From the NCBI RefSeq assembly GCF_023218175.1, contig NZ_JALPTH010000017.1, positions 104,400 to 168,399 on the forward strand: a stretch of 64,000 bases of DNA. Reading direction: 5' to 3'. The notes under the pieces are model-generated. The model was given only the letters and a program-made list of their open reading frames with translations. It did not search any database and was not told the origin of the DNA. Made by a program: the position numbers and the translations under genes. Shown piece after piece: positions 34,518 through 43,110 of this stretch (position 1 is the first letter of the stretch; the number at the start of each line of letters is the position of its first letter). Origin of the DNA: Streptomyces lichenis (GTDB taxonomy: Bacteria > Actinomycetota > Actinomycetes > Streptomycetales > Streptomycetaceae).

Positions 34518-35270
34518 GTGACGACGCCGTTCTATGTCTCGCCCGCCCAGGCCATGCAGGACCGGGCGGAGTACGCCCGCAAGGGCATCGCCCGCGGCCG
34601 CAGCCTCTGCGTGCTGCAGTACGCCGACGGCATCGTCTTCGTCGGCGAGAACCCCTCCCGCGCCCTGCACAAGTTCAGCGAGATCTACGACCGGATCGGC
34701 TTCGCCGCGGCCGGCAAGTACAACGAGTACGAGAACCTCCGGATCGGCGGCGTCCGCTACGCCGACCTGCGCGGCTACACCTACGACCGGGACGACGTCA
34801 CGGCGCGCGGCCTGGCCAACGTCTACGCCCAGACCCTGGGCACCATCTTCTCCAGCGCCGGCGAGAAGCCCTACGAGGTGGAGCTCGTCGTCGCCGAGGT
34901 CGGCACCTCCCCCGAGGGCGACCAGATCTACCGCCTCCCGCACGACGGCTCCATCGTCGACGAGCACGGTTCGGTCGCGGTCGGCGGCAACGCCGAACAG
35001 ATCAGCAGCTTCCTCGACCAGCGCCACCGGGACGGCATGTCCCTCGCCGAGGCCCTGAAGCTGGCCGTGCAGGCGCTCTCCCGGGACACCAACGGGGGCG
35101 AGCGGGAGATCCCCGCCGAGCGCCTGGAGGTGGCCGTACTGGACCGCACCCGCCCCCAGCAGCGCAAGTTCAGGCGCATCGTCGGCCGCCAGCTCTCCCG
35201 CCTCCTGGACACCGACTCCGCCGCCACCGCCCCCACCGACGCCCCCTCCGACGAGGAGCCCGAGGACTAG
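34518..35270 (+). CDS. prcA: Proteasome alpha subunit PrcA
   Basis: GTG 34518 starts a 250-residue protein forming the outer gating rings of the 20S proteasome. The N-terminus (MTTPFYVSPAQAMQDRAEYA) is the gate segment, followed by the RGRSLCVLQYADGIVFVGEN strand. It lacks an N-terminal catalytic Thr, as expected for alpha subunits. The last ~20 residues are acidic and disordered (DAPSDEEPED). It is second in the prcB-prcA operon. Several hairpins lie downstream of the stop codon. Confidence 0.97.
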   Translation: MTTPFYVSPAQAMQDRAEYARKGIARGRSLCVLQYADGIVFVGENPSRALHKFSEIYDRIGFAAAGKYNEYENLRIGGVRYADLRGYTYDRDDVTARGLANVYAQTLGTIFSSAGEKPYEVELVVAEVGTSPEGDQIYRLPHDGSIVDEHGSVAVGGNAEQISSFLDQRHRDGMSLAEALKLAVQALSRDTNGGEREIPAERLEVAVLDRTRPQQRKFRRIVGRQLSRLLDTDSAATAPTDAPSDEEPED

Positions 35271-35285
35271 CCCCCGGTCGGCAAG

Positions 35286-35310
35286 CGGCCGGAGGACCCA
35301 CCTCCGGCCG
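35286..35310 (+). terminator. First hairpin downstream of prcA
   Basis: CGGCCGGAGG / CCTCCGGCCG with a 5-base loop begins 16 bases after the prcA stop codon. Confidence 0.7.
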
Positions 35311-35358
35311 ACAAGGGGTCGGTGCGGCTTCCGCCCTCCATTCCGATCCACTCACTCG

Positions 35359-35396
35359 GCGCCCCCGGCCCGCGGCACCCCGCAGGCCGGGGGCGC
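35359..35396. terminator. Second hairpin downstream of prcA
   Basis: A perfect 12-base stem GCGCCCCCGGCC / GGCCGGGGGCGC with a 14-base loop lies between the convergent prcA and LacI genes. Confidence 0.65.
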
Positions 35397-35513
35397 GGAG
35401 AGTTACGGGGCTAGGGCGCGGGGCGTCACGGGGCCCGGACGCGGTGGTCCCAGGGGCCCCGCCAGGGGGCCGGGTCCCGGGTGGCGCGGACATGCGCGCC
35501 GACAGCGAGGTAG

Positions 35514-35545
35514 GGCGGAAGTGGCGACCTCTCGCCACTTCCGCC
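35514..35545. terminator. Third hairpin downstream of prcA
   Basis: A perfect 14-base stem GGCGGAAGTGGCGA / TCGCCACTTCCGCC with loop CCTC. With the other two hairpins it gives the prcA-LacI convergent gap a triple barrier to read-through. Confidence 0.75.
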
Positions 35546-35639
35546 GAACCGGCACTTCCACCCACCTTCCACTCGTTGCCTGAGTAGGAAGGAGGCACCG
35601 AGGGCGAGACAAGGGCAAGGGGGCACGGACGCCGGCCGC

Positions 35640-35738
35640 AAAGAGCCCGTGAAAGAGCCCTCCGGAAAGAGCCCGAAAGGCCGCAAAGAGCCCTTGATGA
35701 GCCCTGCTGGAAAGAGCCCTTGAAGCCGGAAAGAGCCC
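35640..35738. repeat. AAAGAGCCC direct repeats after the LacI gene
   Basis: AAAGAGCCC occurs at 35640, 35652, 35666, 35685, 35711 and 35730, with irregular spacing of 12-26 bases. The array sits immediately downstream of the LacI-family stop codon and is less GC-rich than its surroundings. There are no adjoining inverted repeats or cas genes. Confidence 0.85.
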
Positions 35739-35743
35739 TTGGG

Positions 35744-37264
35744 TCAGCCGCCGCCCGGGGCGGGGCCGGTGGAGCCGCGGGGGACCAGGGTGATGGGGAG
35801 GTCGGCGGCGGCGGGCTGGTCCCCGGCCAGTACGGCGAGCAGGGCCTCCATGCCGCGCGCGCCCACCTGCTCGGCGGGCAGGGCGACCGTGGTCAGCTCG
35901 GGCTCGACGGCCGAGGCCAGCGCCAGGTCGTCGAAGCCGGCGACGGAGACGTCCTCGGGGACGCGCAGCCCGAGCCGCCGCACCGCCTTGCAGGCGCCCG
36001 CGGCCATGATGTCGTCGTCGCAGACCACGGCCGTGGGGCGCGGGCCCGGGGCGGAGAGGGCGCGCTCGGCGGCCTCCAGCGCGGCCGTGACGTTCAGCGG
36101 GGCGGAGGCGGTGCGCAGCGAGACGCCGGGGGCGCCGTCCAGCCGGGCGGCCAGCGCCCGGGCGCGCTCCACGAAGGTCCAGGAGGGGACCGCCGAGGAG
36201 AGGTGCAGGAAGCGGCGGTGGCCCAGGTCCAGCAGGTGGTCGGCGATCTGGCGCACCCCGTCGGCGATGGCCAGGTTCACGCAGGCCGCCGCGTCCGGGT
36301 CGGCCGGGTCGCTGTCCAGCATCACCAGCGGCAGATCGGTGCCCCGGATCATCCGCAGCGCCGCGGCCGCCATCGAGGAGGCGATCACCCCGTCCAGCGA
36401 GGCCCGGGCCGAGTCGAACGGGTCGCGGGCCGGGCCGATGCCCTCGGGGGAGGGGTAGAGGACGACGCCGAAGTCATGGCGTTCGGCGACCGCGGCCGCA
36501 CCGGTGTAGACCCGGGCGAAGAACTCGTTGGTCAGCGCCGGGACCACCAGCAGGGCGGTGCGGGTGCGCCCGAGGCGCAGGCTGCGGGCGGCCTGGTTGG
36601 GCCGGTAGCCGAGCTCGGCGGCGGCCGCCCGTACCAGCTCGGCGGTGCGCTCGGAGACCCGTCCGCGCCACTTCTCCCCCAGCACCAGCGAGACCGTGGC
36701 CTGGGACACCCCGGCGGCCCGGGCGACGTCCCGGCTGGTCGGCTGCGAGGAGGAGCGGGAGGCCGGGGGGCGGGAGGAAGCCGGGGGGCGGGAGGAGGAG
36801 CGAGGCTTGGGGGCGGCTCCGGGTTCGGTCGGGGGACGGTCCGCGGGGGAGGGGGACTGCGCCGGTGGCGGGGACAGAGGGGCCGAGGCCGGGGGCGGTT
36901 GCGTCGCCGGAGGAGGCTCCTCGGCTGGGGTGGGCCGCTCGGTTGAGGGGGGCTGCTCGGCCGGTGTCGCCTGAGCCGCCGACGGTGAGCCTGGGGGCTG
37001 GTGCGGCGGTGAGGCCTGTGCCGCTGATGGTGAGGCCGAAGGTGGCTGTGCCGCCGATGGTGAGGCCGAAGGGGGCTGTGACGCTGACGGCGAGGCCGGG
37101 GGCTGCTGCGCCGTGGGGGAGTTCGCGGGGGGTGGCTGGTCCGCCGGGGGGTGGTGCACGCACGCCTCCGCGCTGTGGGTCGGTGGATCGGTCGCGGGGC
37201 CCGGCCGGGGCCGTTCGGGCGAGGCCGGAACAGGCCCCGGAATGGACCGCGGGGATGCCGACAT
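35744..37264 (-). CDS. LacI-family transcriptional regulator with long Pro-rich N-terminus
   Basis: The 506-residue reading from ATG 37264 has ~170 residues of Pro/Ala/Ser repeats (PPSASPSAAQ repeated), then a LacI helix-turn-helix (SRDVARAAGVSQATVSLVLG) and a periplasmic-binding-protein-like sensor domain ending near GFDDLALASAVEPELTTVALP. Normal family length is about 340, so the Pro-rich part is extra. The true start could be internal; no Shine-Dalgarno sequence precedes 37264. It is divergent from an MFS transporter gene, the likely regulated partner, and the pair separates prcA from pafA. Ligand unknown. Confidence 0.85.
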   Translation of the reverse strand: MSASPRSIPGPVPASPERPRPGPATDPPTHSAEACVHHPPADQPPPANSPTAQQPPASPSASQPPSASPSAAQPPSASPSAAQASPPHQPPGSPSAAQATPAEQPPSTERPTPAEEPPPATQPPPASAPLSPPPAQSPSPADRPPTEPGAAPKPRSSSRPPASSRPPASRSSSQPTSRDVARAAGVSQATVSLVLGEKWRGRVSERTAELVRAAAAELGYRPNQAARSLRLGRTRTALLVVPALTNEFFARVYTGAAAVAERHDFGVVLYPSPEGIGPARDPFDSARASLDGVIASSMAAAALRMIRGTDLPLVMLDSDPADPDAAACVNLAIADGVRQIADHLLDLGHRRFLHLSSAVPSWTFVERARALAARLDGAPGVSLRTASAPLNVTAALEAAERALSAPGPRPTAVVCDDDIMAAGACKAVRRLGLRVPEDVSVAGFDDLALASAVEPELTTVALPAEQVGARGMEALLAVLAGDQPAAADLPITLVPRGSTGPAPGGG

Positions 37265-37266
37265 GG

Positions 37267-37292
37267 TACGTATGGTGGAGGAGTTATACGTA
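37267..37292. promoter_or_regulatory. Paired TACGTA sites between the LacI and MFS genes
   Basis: TACGTA occurs at 37267-37272 and 37287-37292, centres 20 bases apart (two helical turns), in the 64-base divergent gap. The second sits in TTATACGTAA and overlaps a minus-strand TATAAC that could be a -10. They are candidate operators for the LacI-type regulator. Confidence 0.4.
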
Positions 37293-37328
37293 AAACCCCG
37301 CCGAACGGCTGGGGGAGAGGGGTGGCGA

Positions 37329-38612
37329 ATGGGCGGCGCGGCGGGCGGGTACGCCGAACTTCTGAGGGCACCGCACGCGCTGCGCCTGCTGGTGGGCACC
37401 CTGGTCGGCCGGCTGCCCAACGGCACCGGGCCGATCGCGATCATGGTGTTCACCCGGGCCGAGGGCGGCAGCTACACCCTGGCCGCCGGGCTGTCCGCGG
37501 TCTACGGGCTGGGGAACGCGATCGGGCAGCCGCTGCTGGGGCGCGCCGTCGACCTGTACGGCCAGCCGCGGGTGCAGTTCCCCGCCGCGCTGCTGTCCGC
37601 GCTGGGGATGACGCTGCTGGTGGCGGTGGGCACCGATCCGCTGCCGCCGGCCTATGCGGCGGTCGCCGTGGCCGGACTGTTCACCCCGCCGCTGGAGGGC
37701 GGGCTGCGGGCGCTGTGGCCGAGCGTGCTGGGCAAGCCGGACCAGGTCCACCGGGCGTACGCGCTGGACGCGGTCGCCCAGGAGGTCATGTTCACCGTCG
37801 GCCCGCTGCTGATCACCCTGCTGGTCGCGCTCTGGTCGCCGGCCGCCGCCCTGCTGGTGGTCAACGCCCTGGGAGTGCTCGGCGCGCTCTCCGTGGTGGT
37901 TTCCGGGCCCTCCCGCAACTGGCGCAGCGCGCCGCGCGAGGCGCACTGGCTGGGCGCGCTGCGCTCGCCGGGGCTGCTCGCCCTGCTCGGGTCGTTCTTC
38001 TTCGTGGGGCTGGCCCTGGGCTCGATCACGGTCGCCGGCTACGCGTACGCCGAGGAGGTGGGCCGGGAGGCCGTGTACGGGTGGCTGATGGCGGCGCTGG
38101 GGCTGGGCGCCCTGGTGGGCGGGACGCTGTACGGGGCGCGCCAGTGGGCCGGCCCGGCCGAGCGGCGGCTGCGGGTGCTGGTGGGACTGCTCGCGGTCTG
38201 CTACCTGCCGCTGATGCTCACCCCGGGCACCGCCGCGATGACCGCGCTGGCCGCGCTCTCCGGGGTGTTCCTGGCGCCGGTGCTGGCCTGCGCCTTCGTG
38301 GTGGTGGACCGGCAGGCCCCGCGCGGCACGGTCACCGAGGCGTTCTCCTGGCTGGTCACCACCTTCGGGGTGGGCGCGGCCGGCGGCTCGGCCGTCGCCG
38401 GGCCGATGGTCGAGTGGTCCGGCACCACCGCCGGGTTCGCCGTCGCGGGCGCCGGCGGGTTCGCCGCGCTGCTGGTGCTGCTGGCGACCGTCCGGGTCCT
38501 GGCGGCACCGCCGCCCTCGGCCGCCGTTGTGGCCGCTTCTGAGGCGAGCGGTGCGGAAAATGATCGAATCGAGGGCGCCGAAGCCGGTTTCAGCGAACCG
38601 CATCAGGCGTAA
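37329..38612 (+). CDS. MFS transporter
   Basis: ATG 37329 follows GGGGGAGAGGGG; 427 residues with about 12 hydrophobic segments. The N-terminal region (LLVGTLVGRLPNGTGPIAIM) and the LGALVGGTLYGARQ loop fit major facilitator drug or sugar exporters. No substrate motif is decisive. The stop codon overlaps the promoter of pafA (TAATGT at 38610). It is divergent from the LacI regulator, which probably controls it. S. coelicolor has, as I recall, a LacI and a transporter gene at the same position, so the insertion is old in the genus. Confidence 0.9.
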   Translation: MGGAAGGYAELLRAPHALRLLVGTLVGRLPNGTGPIAIMVFTRAEGGSYTLAAGLSAVYGLGNAIGQPLLGRAVDLYGQPRVQFPAALLSALGMTLLVAVGTDPLPPAYAAVAVAGLFTPPLEGGLRALWPSVLGKPDQVHRAYALDAVAQEVMFTVGPLLITLLVALWSPAAALLVVNALGVLGALSVVVSGPSRNWRSAPREAHWLGALRSPGLLALLGSFFFVGLALGSITVAGYAYAEEVGREAVYGWLMAALGLGALVGGTLYGARQWAGPAERRLRVLVGLLAVCYLPLMLTPGTAAMTALAALSGVFLAPVLACAFVVVDRQAPRGTVTEAFSWLVTTFGVGAAGGSAVAGPMVEWSGTTAGFAVAGAGGFAALLVLLATVRVLAAPPPSAAVVAASEASGAENDRIEGAEAGFSEPHQA

Positions 38613-38615
38613 TGT
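38610..38615 (+). promoter_or_regulatory. -10 element of pafA (leaderless)
   Basis: TAATGT overlaps the stop codon of the MFS gene and ends six bases before the pafA ATG at 38622; no Shine-Dalgarno sequence is present. Confidence 0.5.
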
Positions 38616-38621
38616 CTAGTC

Positions 38622-39983
38622 ATGGACCGCCGCATTTTCGGGCTGGAGAACGAGTACGGCGTCACGTGCACGTTCAGGGGACAGCGCCGACTGTCTCCTG
38701 ACGAAGTGGCGCGCTACCTCTTCCGCCGTGTCGTGTCATGGGGCCGCAGCAGCAACGTCTTCCTGCGCAACGGCGCCCGCCTCTATCTGGACGTCGGCTC
38801 GCATCCGGAATACGCCACCCCCGAATGCGACAACGTGACCGAGCTCGTCACCCACGACAAGGCCGGTGAGCGCATCCTCGAGGGGCTGCTCGTCGACGCC
38901 GAGCGCCGCCTGCACGAGGAGGGCATCGCGGGCGACGTCTACCTCTTCAAGAACAACACCGACTCGGCCGGCAACTCCTACGGCTGCCACGAGAACTACC
39001 TCGTCGCCCGGCACGGCGAGTTCTCCCGCCTCGCGGACATCCTCATCCCGTTCCTGGTCACCCGGCAGCTGCTGTGCGGCGCCGGCAAGGTGCTCCAGAC
39101 CCCGCGCGGCGCCGTCTACTGCGTCAGCCAGCGCGCCGAGCACATCTGGGAGGGCGTCAGCTCCGCCACCACCCGCTCCCGGCCCATCATCAACACCCGC
39201 GACGAACCGCACGCCGACGCCGAGCGCTACCGCCGGCTGCACGTCATCGTCGGCGACTCCAACATGTCCGAGACGACCATGCTGCTCAAGGTCGGCGCCA
39301 CCGACCTGGTGCTGCGCATGATCGAGGCGGGCACGGTCATGCGCGACCTCACCCTGGAGAACCCGATCCGGGCCATCCGCGAGGTCAGCCACGACATCAC
39401 CGGCCGCCGCAAGGTCCGCCTGGCCAGCGGGCGCGAGGCCTCCGCGCTGGAGGTGCAGCGCGAGTACTACGAGAAGGCCGCGGACTTCGTCGACCGGCGC
39501 GGCATCCGCACCGGCACCGTCGCCCAGGTCCTGGAGCTGTGGGGCCGCACCCTCGACGCCATCGAGGAGGAGGACCTCGACCGGATCGGCACCGAGATCG
39601 ACTGGGTCATGAAGTACAAGCTGCTGGAGCGCTACCGCGCCAAGCACAACATGACCATGTCGAACCCGAGGGTCGCGCAGATAGACCTCGCCTACCACGA
39701 CATCCACCGCCGCCGGGGCCTGTACTACCTGCTGGAGAAGAAGGGCCAGGCCGCCCGGATCTGCAACGACCTGAAGATCTTCGAGGGCAAGTCGGTGCCC
39801 CCGCAGACCACCCGGGCCCGGCTGCGCGGCGACTTCATCCGCCGCGCCCAGGAGCAGCGCCGGGACTTCACCGTCGACTGGGTCCACCTCAAGCTCAACG
39901 ACCAGGCCCAGCGCACCGTGCTGTGCAAGGACCCCTTCCGGTCGGTGGACGACCGGGTGGAGAAGCTGATCGCCGGCATGTGA
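38622..39983 (+). CDS. pafA: Pup-protein ligase PafA
   Basis: The 453-residue ligase phosphorylates the C-terminal Glu of Pup with ATP and joins it to substrate lysines. It begins MDRRIFGLENEYGVTC, with Glu9 for metal/ATP binding, and has Asp57 in LYLDVGSHPEYATPEC as the catalytic base. The NNTDSAGNSYGCHENYL and INTRDEPHADAERYRR blocks are shared with Dop; the Dop loop is absent. The C-terminal domain is complete (DPFRSVDDRVEKLIAGM). It lies downstream of the MFS gene and is followed by a hairpin. Confidence 0.97.
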   Translation: MDRRIFGLENEYGVTCTFRGQRRLSPDEVARYLFRRVVSWGRSSNVFLRNGARLYLDVGSHPEYATPECDNVTELVTHDKAGERILEGLLVDAERRLHEEGIAGDVYLFKNNTDSAGNSYGCHENYLVARHGEFSRLADILIPFLVTRQLLCGAGKVLQTPRGAVYCVSQRAEHIWEGVSSATTRSRPIINTRDEPHADAERYRRLHVIVGDSNMSETTMLLKVGATDLVLRMIEAGTVMRDLTLENPIRAIREVSHDITGRRKVRLASGREASALEVQREYYEKAADFVDRRGIRTGTVAQVLELWGRTLDAIEEEDLDRIGTEIDWVMKYKLLERYRAKHNMTMSNPRVAQIDLAYHDIHRRRGLYYLLEKKGQAARICNDLKIFEGKSVPPQTTRARLRGDFIRRAQEQRRDFTVDWVHLKLNDQAQRTVLCKDPFRSVDDRVEKLIAGM

Positions 39984-40011
39984 GGACGGCGAGCGACGGA
40001 GGCGGAGAGCA

Positions 40012-40046
40012 GGAGGGCCGCTCGGGGAGTCCCCGGGCGGCCCTCC
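40012..40046 (+). terminator. Hairpin downstream of pafA
   Basis: GGAGGGCCGC / GCGGCCCTCC encloses CGGGG/CCCCG. It separates pafA from the FKBP genes. Confidence 0.7.
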
Positions 40047-40181
40047 CGCCATGTGCGGCCCCGGCGGAAACGGGCCCCGGCGGGGGCAGTCGGGCCGGTG
40101 GACCGCACACCGGGCAGGGGGAGTAAGTACAGTTGCGCGACATCCCTCGTCCACTCGACCCCACAGATTACGAGGCATCCC

Positions 40182-41168
40182 GTGCGACGTCGCTCACTGC
40201 TCCTCGCCGCCCCCGCCGGCCTGCTCGCCCTCGCCGGCTGCGGCGACGGTTCGTCCGACAAGGCCGAGACCGGGGACAGCAGCCCTTCCTCGCCCGCGCC
40301 CCAGGACTCGGCGAAGACGGTGGACGGTCCGCTGCCCGCCATCACCGCCGGCACCGCGTTCGGTGAGAAGCCCACCGTCGCCAAGGGGCCGGGCAAGCCG
40401 TCGGCGGACCTCGCGGTCAAGACGGTCGTGGAGGGCAGCGGACCGCGGGTCGCCAAGGGCGACGTCCTCCAGTTCGACTACCTCGGCCAGATCTGGGACA
40501 GCGCCAAGGTGTTCGACAACTCCTACGACCGCGGCGTGCCGCTCACCATGGCCATCGGCGTCGGCCAGCTCATCCCCGGCTGGGACCAGGCACTGCCCGG
40601 CAAGCGGGTCGGCAGCCGAGTGGAGCTGGCCATTCCGCCGGCCCTCGGCTACGGCACCCAGGGCAACGCGCAGGCCGGCATCAAGGGCACCGACACCCTG
40701 GTCTTCGTGGTCGACATCCGCGACACCTTCAGCGGCAAGAGCTCCGCCAAGGGCAAGGCGGTGCCCCAGGACGACGCGGCGCTGCCCAAGGTCGGCACCG
40801 ACACCGACGGCAAGGCGCCCTCCATCGAGGTGCCCAAGGGCGCCGCGCCCAAGAAGCTGGTCGCCGAGTACATCCTGGAGGGCGACGGCGAGGCGGTGAA
40901 GCCGACCGACAAGCTGCTGCTCCAGTACAAGGGCGTGCTGTGGGACGGCGGCAAGGAGTTCGACTCCAGCTACAAGAGCGGTGAGCTGGCCCAGTTCCCG
41001 CTGGCCAACCTCATCAAGGGCTGGCAGCAGGGCCTGGCCGGCAAGAAGGTCGGCAGCCGCGTGATGCTCGTCGTGCCGCCGGAGCTGGGCTACGGCGACA
41101 AGGCGTCAGGGGACATCCCGGCCAACTCCACGCTCGTCTTCTCCCTCGACATCCTCGCCAAGCTGTAG
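40182..41168 (+). CDS. FKBP-type peptidyl-prolyl isomerase lipoprotein, two FKBP domains
   Basis: GTG 40182 gives a 328-residue exported protein. The N-terminus RRRSLLLAAPAGLLALAGC is a lipoprotein signal with Cys20, and the twin Arg/Arg could allow Tat export. Two FKBP domains follow a Ser/Pro linker: the first around residues 85-190 (VLQFDYLGQIWDSAKVFDNS, ELAIPPALGYG), the second around 230-328 (LLLQYKGVLWDGGKEFDSS, MLVVPPELGYG). It probably assists folding of extracytoplasmic proteins. It is followed by a small cytosolic FKBP gene. Confidence 0.93.
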   Translation: MRRRSLLLAAPAGLLALAGCGDGSSDKAETGDSSPSSPAPQDSAKTVDGPLPAITAGTAFGEKPTVAKGPGKPSADLAVKTVVEGSGPRVAKGDVLQFDYLGQIWDSAKVFDNSYDRGVPLTMAIGVGQLIPGWDQALPGKRVGSRVELAIPPALGYGTQGNAQAGIKGTDTLVFVVDIRDTFSGKSSAKGKAVPQDDAALPKVGTDTDGKAPSIEVPKGAAPKKLVAEYILEGDGEAVKPTDKLLLQYKGVLWDGGKEFDSSYKSGELAQFPLANLIKGWQQGLAGKKVGSRVMLVVPPELGYGDKASGDIPANSTLVFSLDILAKL

Positions 41169-41267
41169 GACGGGTACGCGAGGATGTAAGACTGTGCCGG
41201 TTTGACCGATCAGCACACCGGTACAAGCGATCAGTACACCCGTACACCAGCCAAGGAGCACGTTTCC

Positions 41268-41639
41268 GTGAGCATCGAGAAGCCCGAGGTCGACTTCCCC
41301 GGCGGCGAGCCGCCGAAGGACCTGGAGATCAAGGACATCTGGGAGGGCGACGGCCGGGAGGCCAAGGCCGGGGACACGGTCAAGGTCCACTACGTGGGCG
41401 TGGCCTTCTCCACCGGTGAGGAGTTCGACTCCTCCTGGAACCGCGGCACCCCGCTGCAGTTCCAGCTCGGCATCGGCCAGGTCATCCAGGGCTGGGACAA
41501 GGGCGTCCAGGGCATGAAGGTCGGCGGCCGCCGCCAGCTGATCATCCCCGCGCACCTCGCCTACGGCGACCGCGGCGCCGGCGGCCGGATCGCCCCGGGC
41601 GAGACGCTGATCTTCGTCTGCGACCTGGTCGACGTCTGA
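41268..41639 (+). CDS. Small FKBP-type peptidyl-prolyl cis-trans isomerase
   Basis: GTG 41268 follows AAGGAGCA; 123 residues, one FKBP domain, no signal peptide. Active-site elements are visible: VKVHYVGVAFSTGEEFDSSW, GIGQVIQGWDKGVQGMKVGG and LAYGDRGAGGRIAPGETLIF, matching the FKBP12 core in order. It lies 99 bases after the lipoprotein FKBP gene, and a strong terminator closes the unit. A cytosolic folding role is expected. Confidence 0.95.
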   Translation: MSIEKPEVDFPGGEPPKDLEIKDIWEGDGREAKAGDTVKVHYVGVAFSTGEEFDSSWNRGTPLQFQLGIGQVIQGWDKGVQGMKVGGRRQLIIPAHLAYGDRGAGGRIAPGETLIFVCDLVDV

Positions 41640-41682
41640 CCGGTCCCGGACGCGGGGGCGACCCTTCCCCGTACGTCGGTGA

Positions 41683-41726
41683 ACAGCCCCCGCCGTCCGC
41701 ACGCCCGTGCGGACGGCGGGGGCTGT
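41683..41726 (+). terminator. Strong hairpin downstream of the FKBP genes
   Basis: A perfect 20-base stem (41683-41702 with 41707-41726), loop GCCC, followed by TTT. The rest of the gap to pafB (to 41967) has a possible -10, TACGTT at 41837-41842, and no gene. Confidence 0.85.
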
Positions 41727-41967
41727 TTCGAGCGGCGGTGGCCGGGCCGGGGCCGTATCCGGCCGGAAACCTCCGGTACGCGGGCCCGGGCCGCCCAGCC
41801 CCGGCCCTCGGCTTTCACCCGAACACCCCGGGGCGGTACGTTGAGCGGGAAACATGACTCCGGGTGTCCGGCCCTCGGGTGGCCGGTCCCGGGCGGCTCC
41901 GGGGAACCGACACGCTCCGCGGACCCGGCAGGCTCAGCGGAACCAACAGAAGAGGTGCGGGGCGTCG

Positions 41968-42924
41968 ATGGCGATTGCCAAGGCCGAGCGGCTGATGAAC
42001 CTGGCGCTGTGCCTGCTCGGCACCCGGCGCCCGCTCAGCAAGCGTGAGCTGCGCGGCTCGATCGAGGCCTATCTGGAGGCCGGGTCCGACGACTCCTTCA
42101 ACCGCATGTTCGAGCGGGACAAGGACGATCTACGGGAACTGGGCCTGGTCATCGAGACCGTGGAGAGCCTCGACGGCGACACCGGCTACCTCGCCCGCCG
42201 CGACTCCAACCGGCTGCCCCCCGTACAGCTCGACGCCGAGGAGGCCGCCGCGCTCGGGCTCGCCGCCAAGGTCTGGCAGCAGGCCCGGCTGGCCGGCGCC
42301 GCCAGCGGTGCCCTGCAGAAGCTGCGCGCCGCCGGGATGCCCGAGGCACAGGACGCCTACGACCTGCCGCACAGCGCCCTCGAACCCCGTATCCCGGTCC
42401 ACGAGGCGGCCTTCGAACCGCTGATGCTGGCCTGCCGCGACCGGCGGCCCGTCGCCTTCGAGTACCGCAAGGGCAACGCCGCCCAGGCCGAGACCCGGCA
42501 CGTCGAACCGTGGACCCTGGAGTGCTGGCGCGGCCACTGGTACCTGGCCGGCTGGGACCGCGACCGGGGCGCCGAGCGGGTCTTCCGGCTCTCCCGGATC
42601 ACCGGCCGGGTCCGCTCCCGGGCCGGCGCCTTCACCGCCCCCGTACCCGACGCCTCCACCGTCCGGGAGACCGTGGAGAGCTGGGCGGGCGAGACCGCCA
42701 CCCGCTCCGCGTACATCCGGCTGCGCACCGGCTGCGGCTACCCGCTGCGCGCCCGCGCCCTCGCCGTGACCGAGCTCGGCGACGGCTGGGACGAGCTGGA
42801 GATCCCGTACGGGCACGGCCTGGACGCCTGGCTCGTCGAGTTCGGCCCGGACGTCGTCGTCCTGGAACCGGCCGACCTGCGGGCCGACGTGGTGGACCGG
42901 CTGCGCGCCGTGGCCAAGGACTGA
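41968..42924 (+). CDS. pafB: WYL-domain transcriptional regulator PafB
   Basis: The 318-residue protein starts at ATG 41968 (MAIAKAERLMNLALCLLG), the conserved PafB N-terminus; an in-frame ATG at 41854 would add an unlikely Arg-rich extension. It has an HTH, then a WYL domain (RPVAFEYRKGN; WYLAGWDRDRGAERVFRLSRI) and a C-terminal extension domain. In mycobacteria PafB and PafC form a heteromeric activator of DNA-damage genes. It lies 186 bases upstream of pafC. The role here is by family. Confidence 0.95.
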   Translation: MAIAKAERLMNLALCLLGTRRPLSKRELRGSIEAYLEAGSDDSFNRMFERDKDDLRELGLVIETVESLDGDTGYLARRDSNRLPPVQLDAEEAAALGLAAKVWQQARLAGAASGALQKLRAAGMPEAQDAYDLPHSALEPRIPVHEAAFEPLMLACRDRRPVAFEYRKGNAAQAETRHVEPWTLECWRGHWYLAGWDRDRGAERVFRLSRITGRVRSRAGAFTAPVPDASTVRETVESWAGETATRSAYIRLRTGCGYPLRARALAVTELGDGWDELEIPYGHGLDAWLVEFGPDVVVLEPADLRADVVDRLRAVAKD

Positions 42925-43080
42925 CCGGCCGAGGGCTGACGGCCGACGGCGGACCGGGGACTGACCGGCCGAGGGCGGATCAGGGACGACGGCCGGGACC
43001 GACCGGCCGAGGACGGACCGGCGACCGACCGGCCGACAACGGGCCGGCGGGGACCGGCCGGCCGGGGACTGACTGACTGA
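42923..43080. repeat. GACCGGCCGAGG repeats between pafB and pafC
   Basis: About five degenerate copies of GACTGACCGGCCGAGGGCGG, spaced 25-40 bases apart, fill the gap and begin at the pafB stop codon. The pafC ribosome-binding site follows them. Confidence 0.75.
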
Positions 43081-43110
43081 AGGACTGAGAAGGGGACGAC
43101 GGAGGCGACC

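Noticed and set aside
35640..35738. AAAGAGCCC repeats as a CRISPR or IS end
   Set aside because: The repeats are 9 bases, irregularly spaced, without inverted repeats or a transposase.
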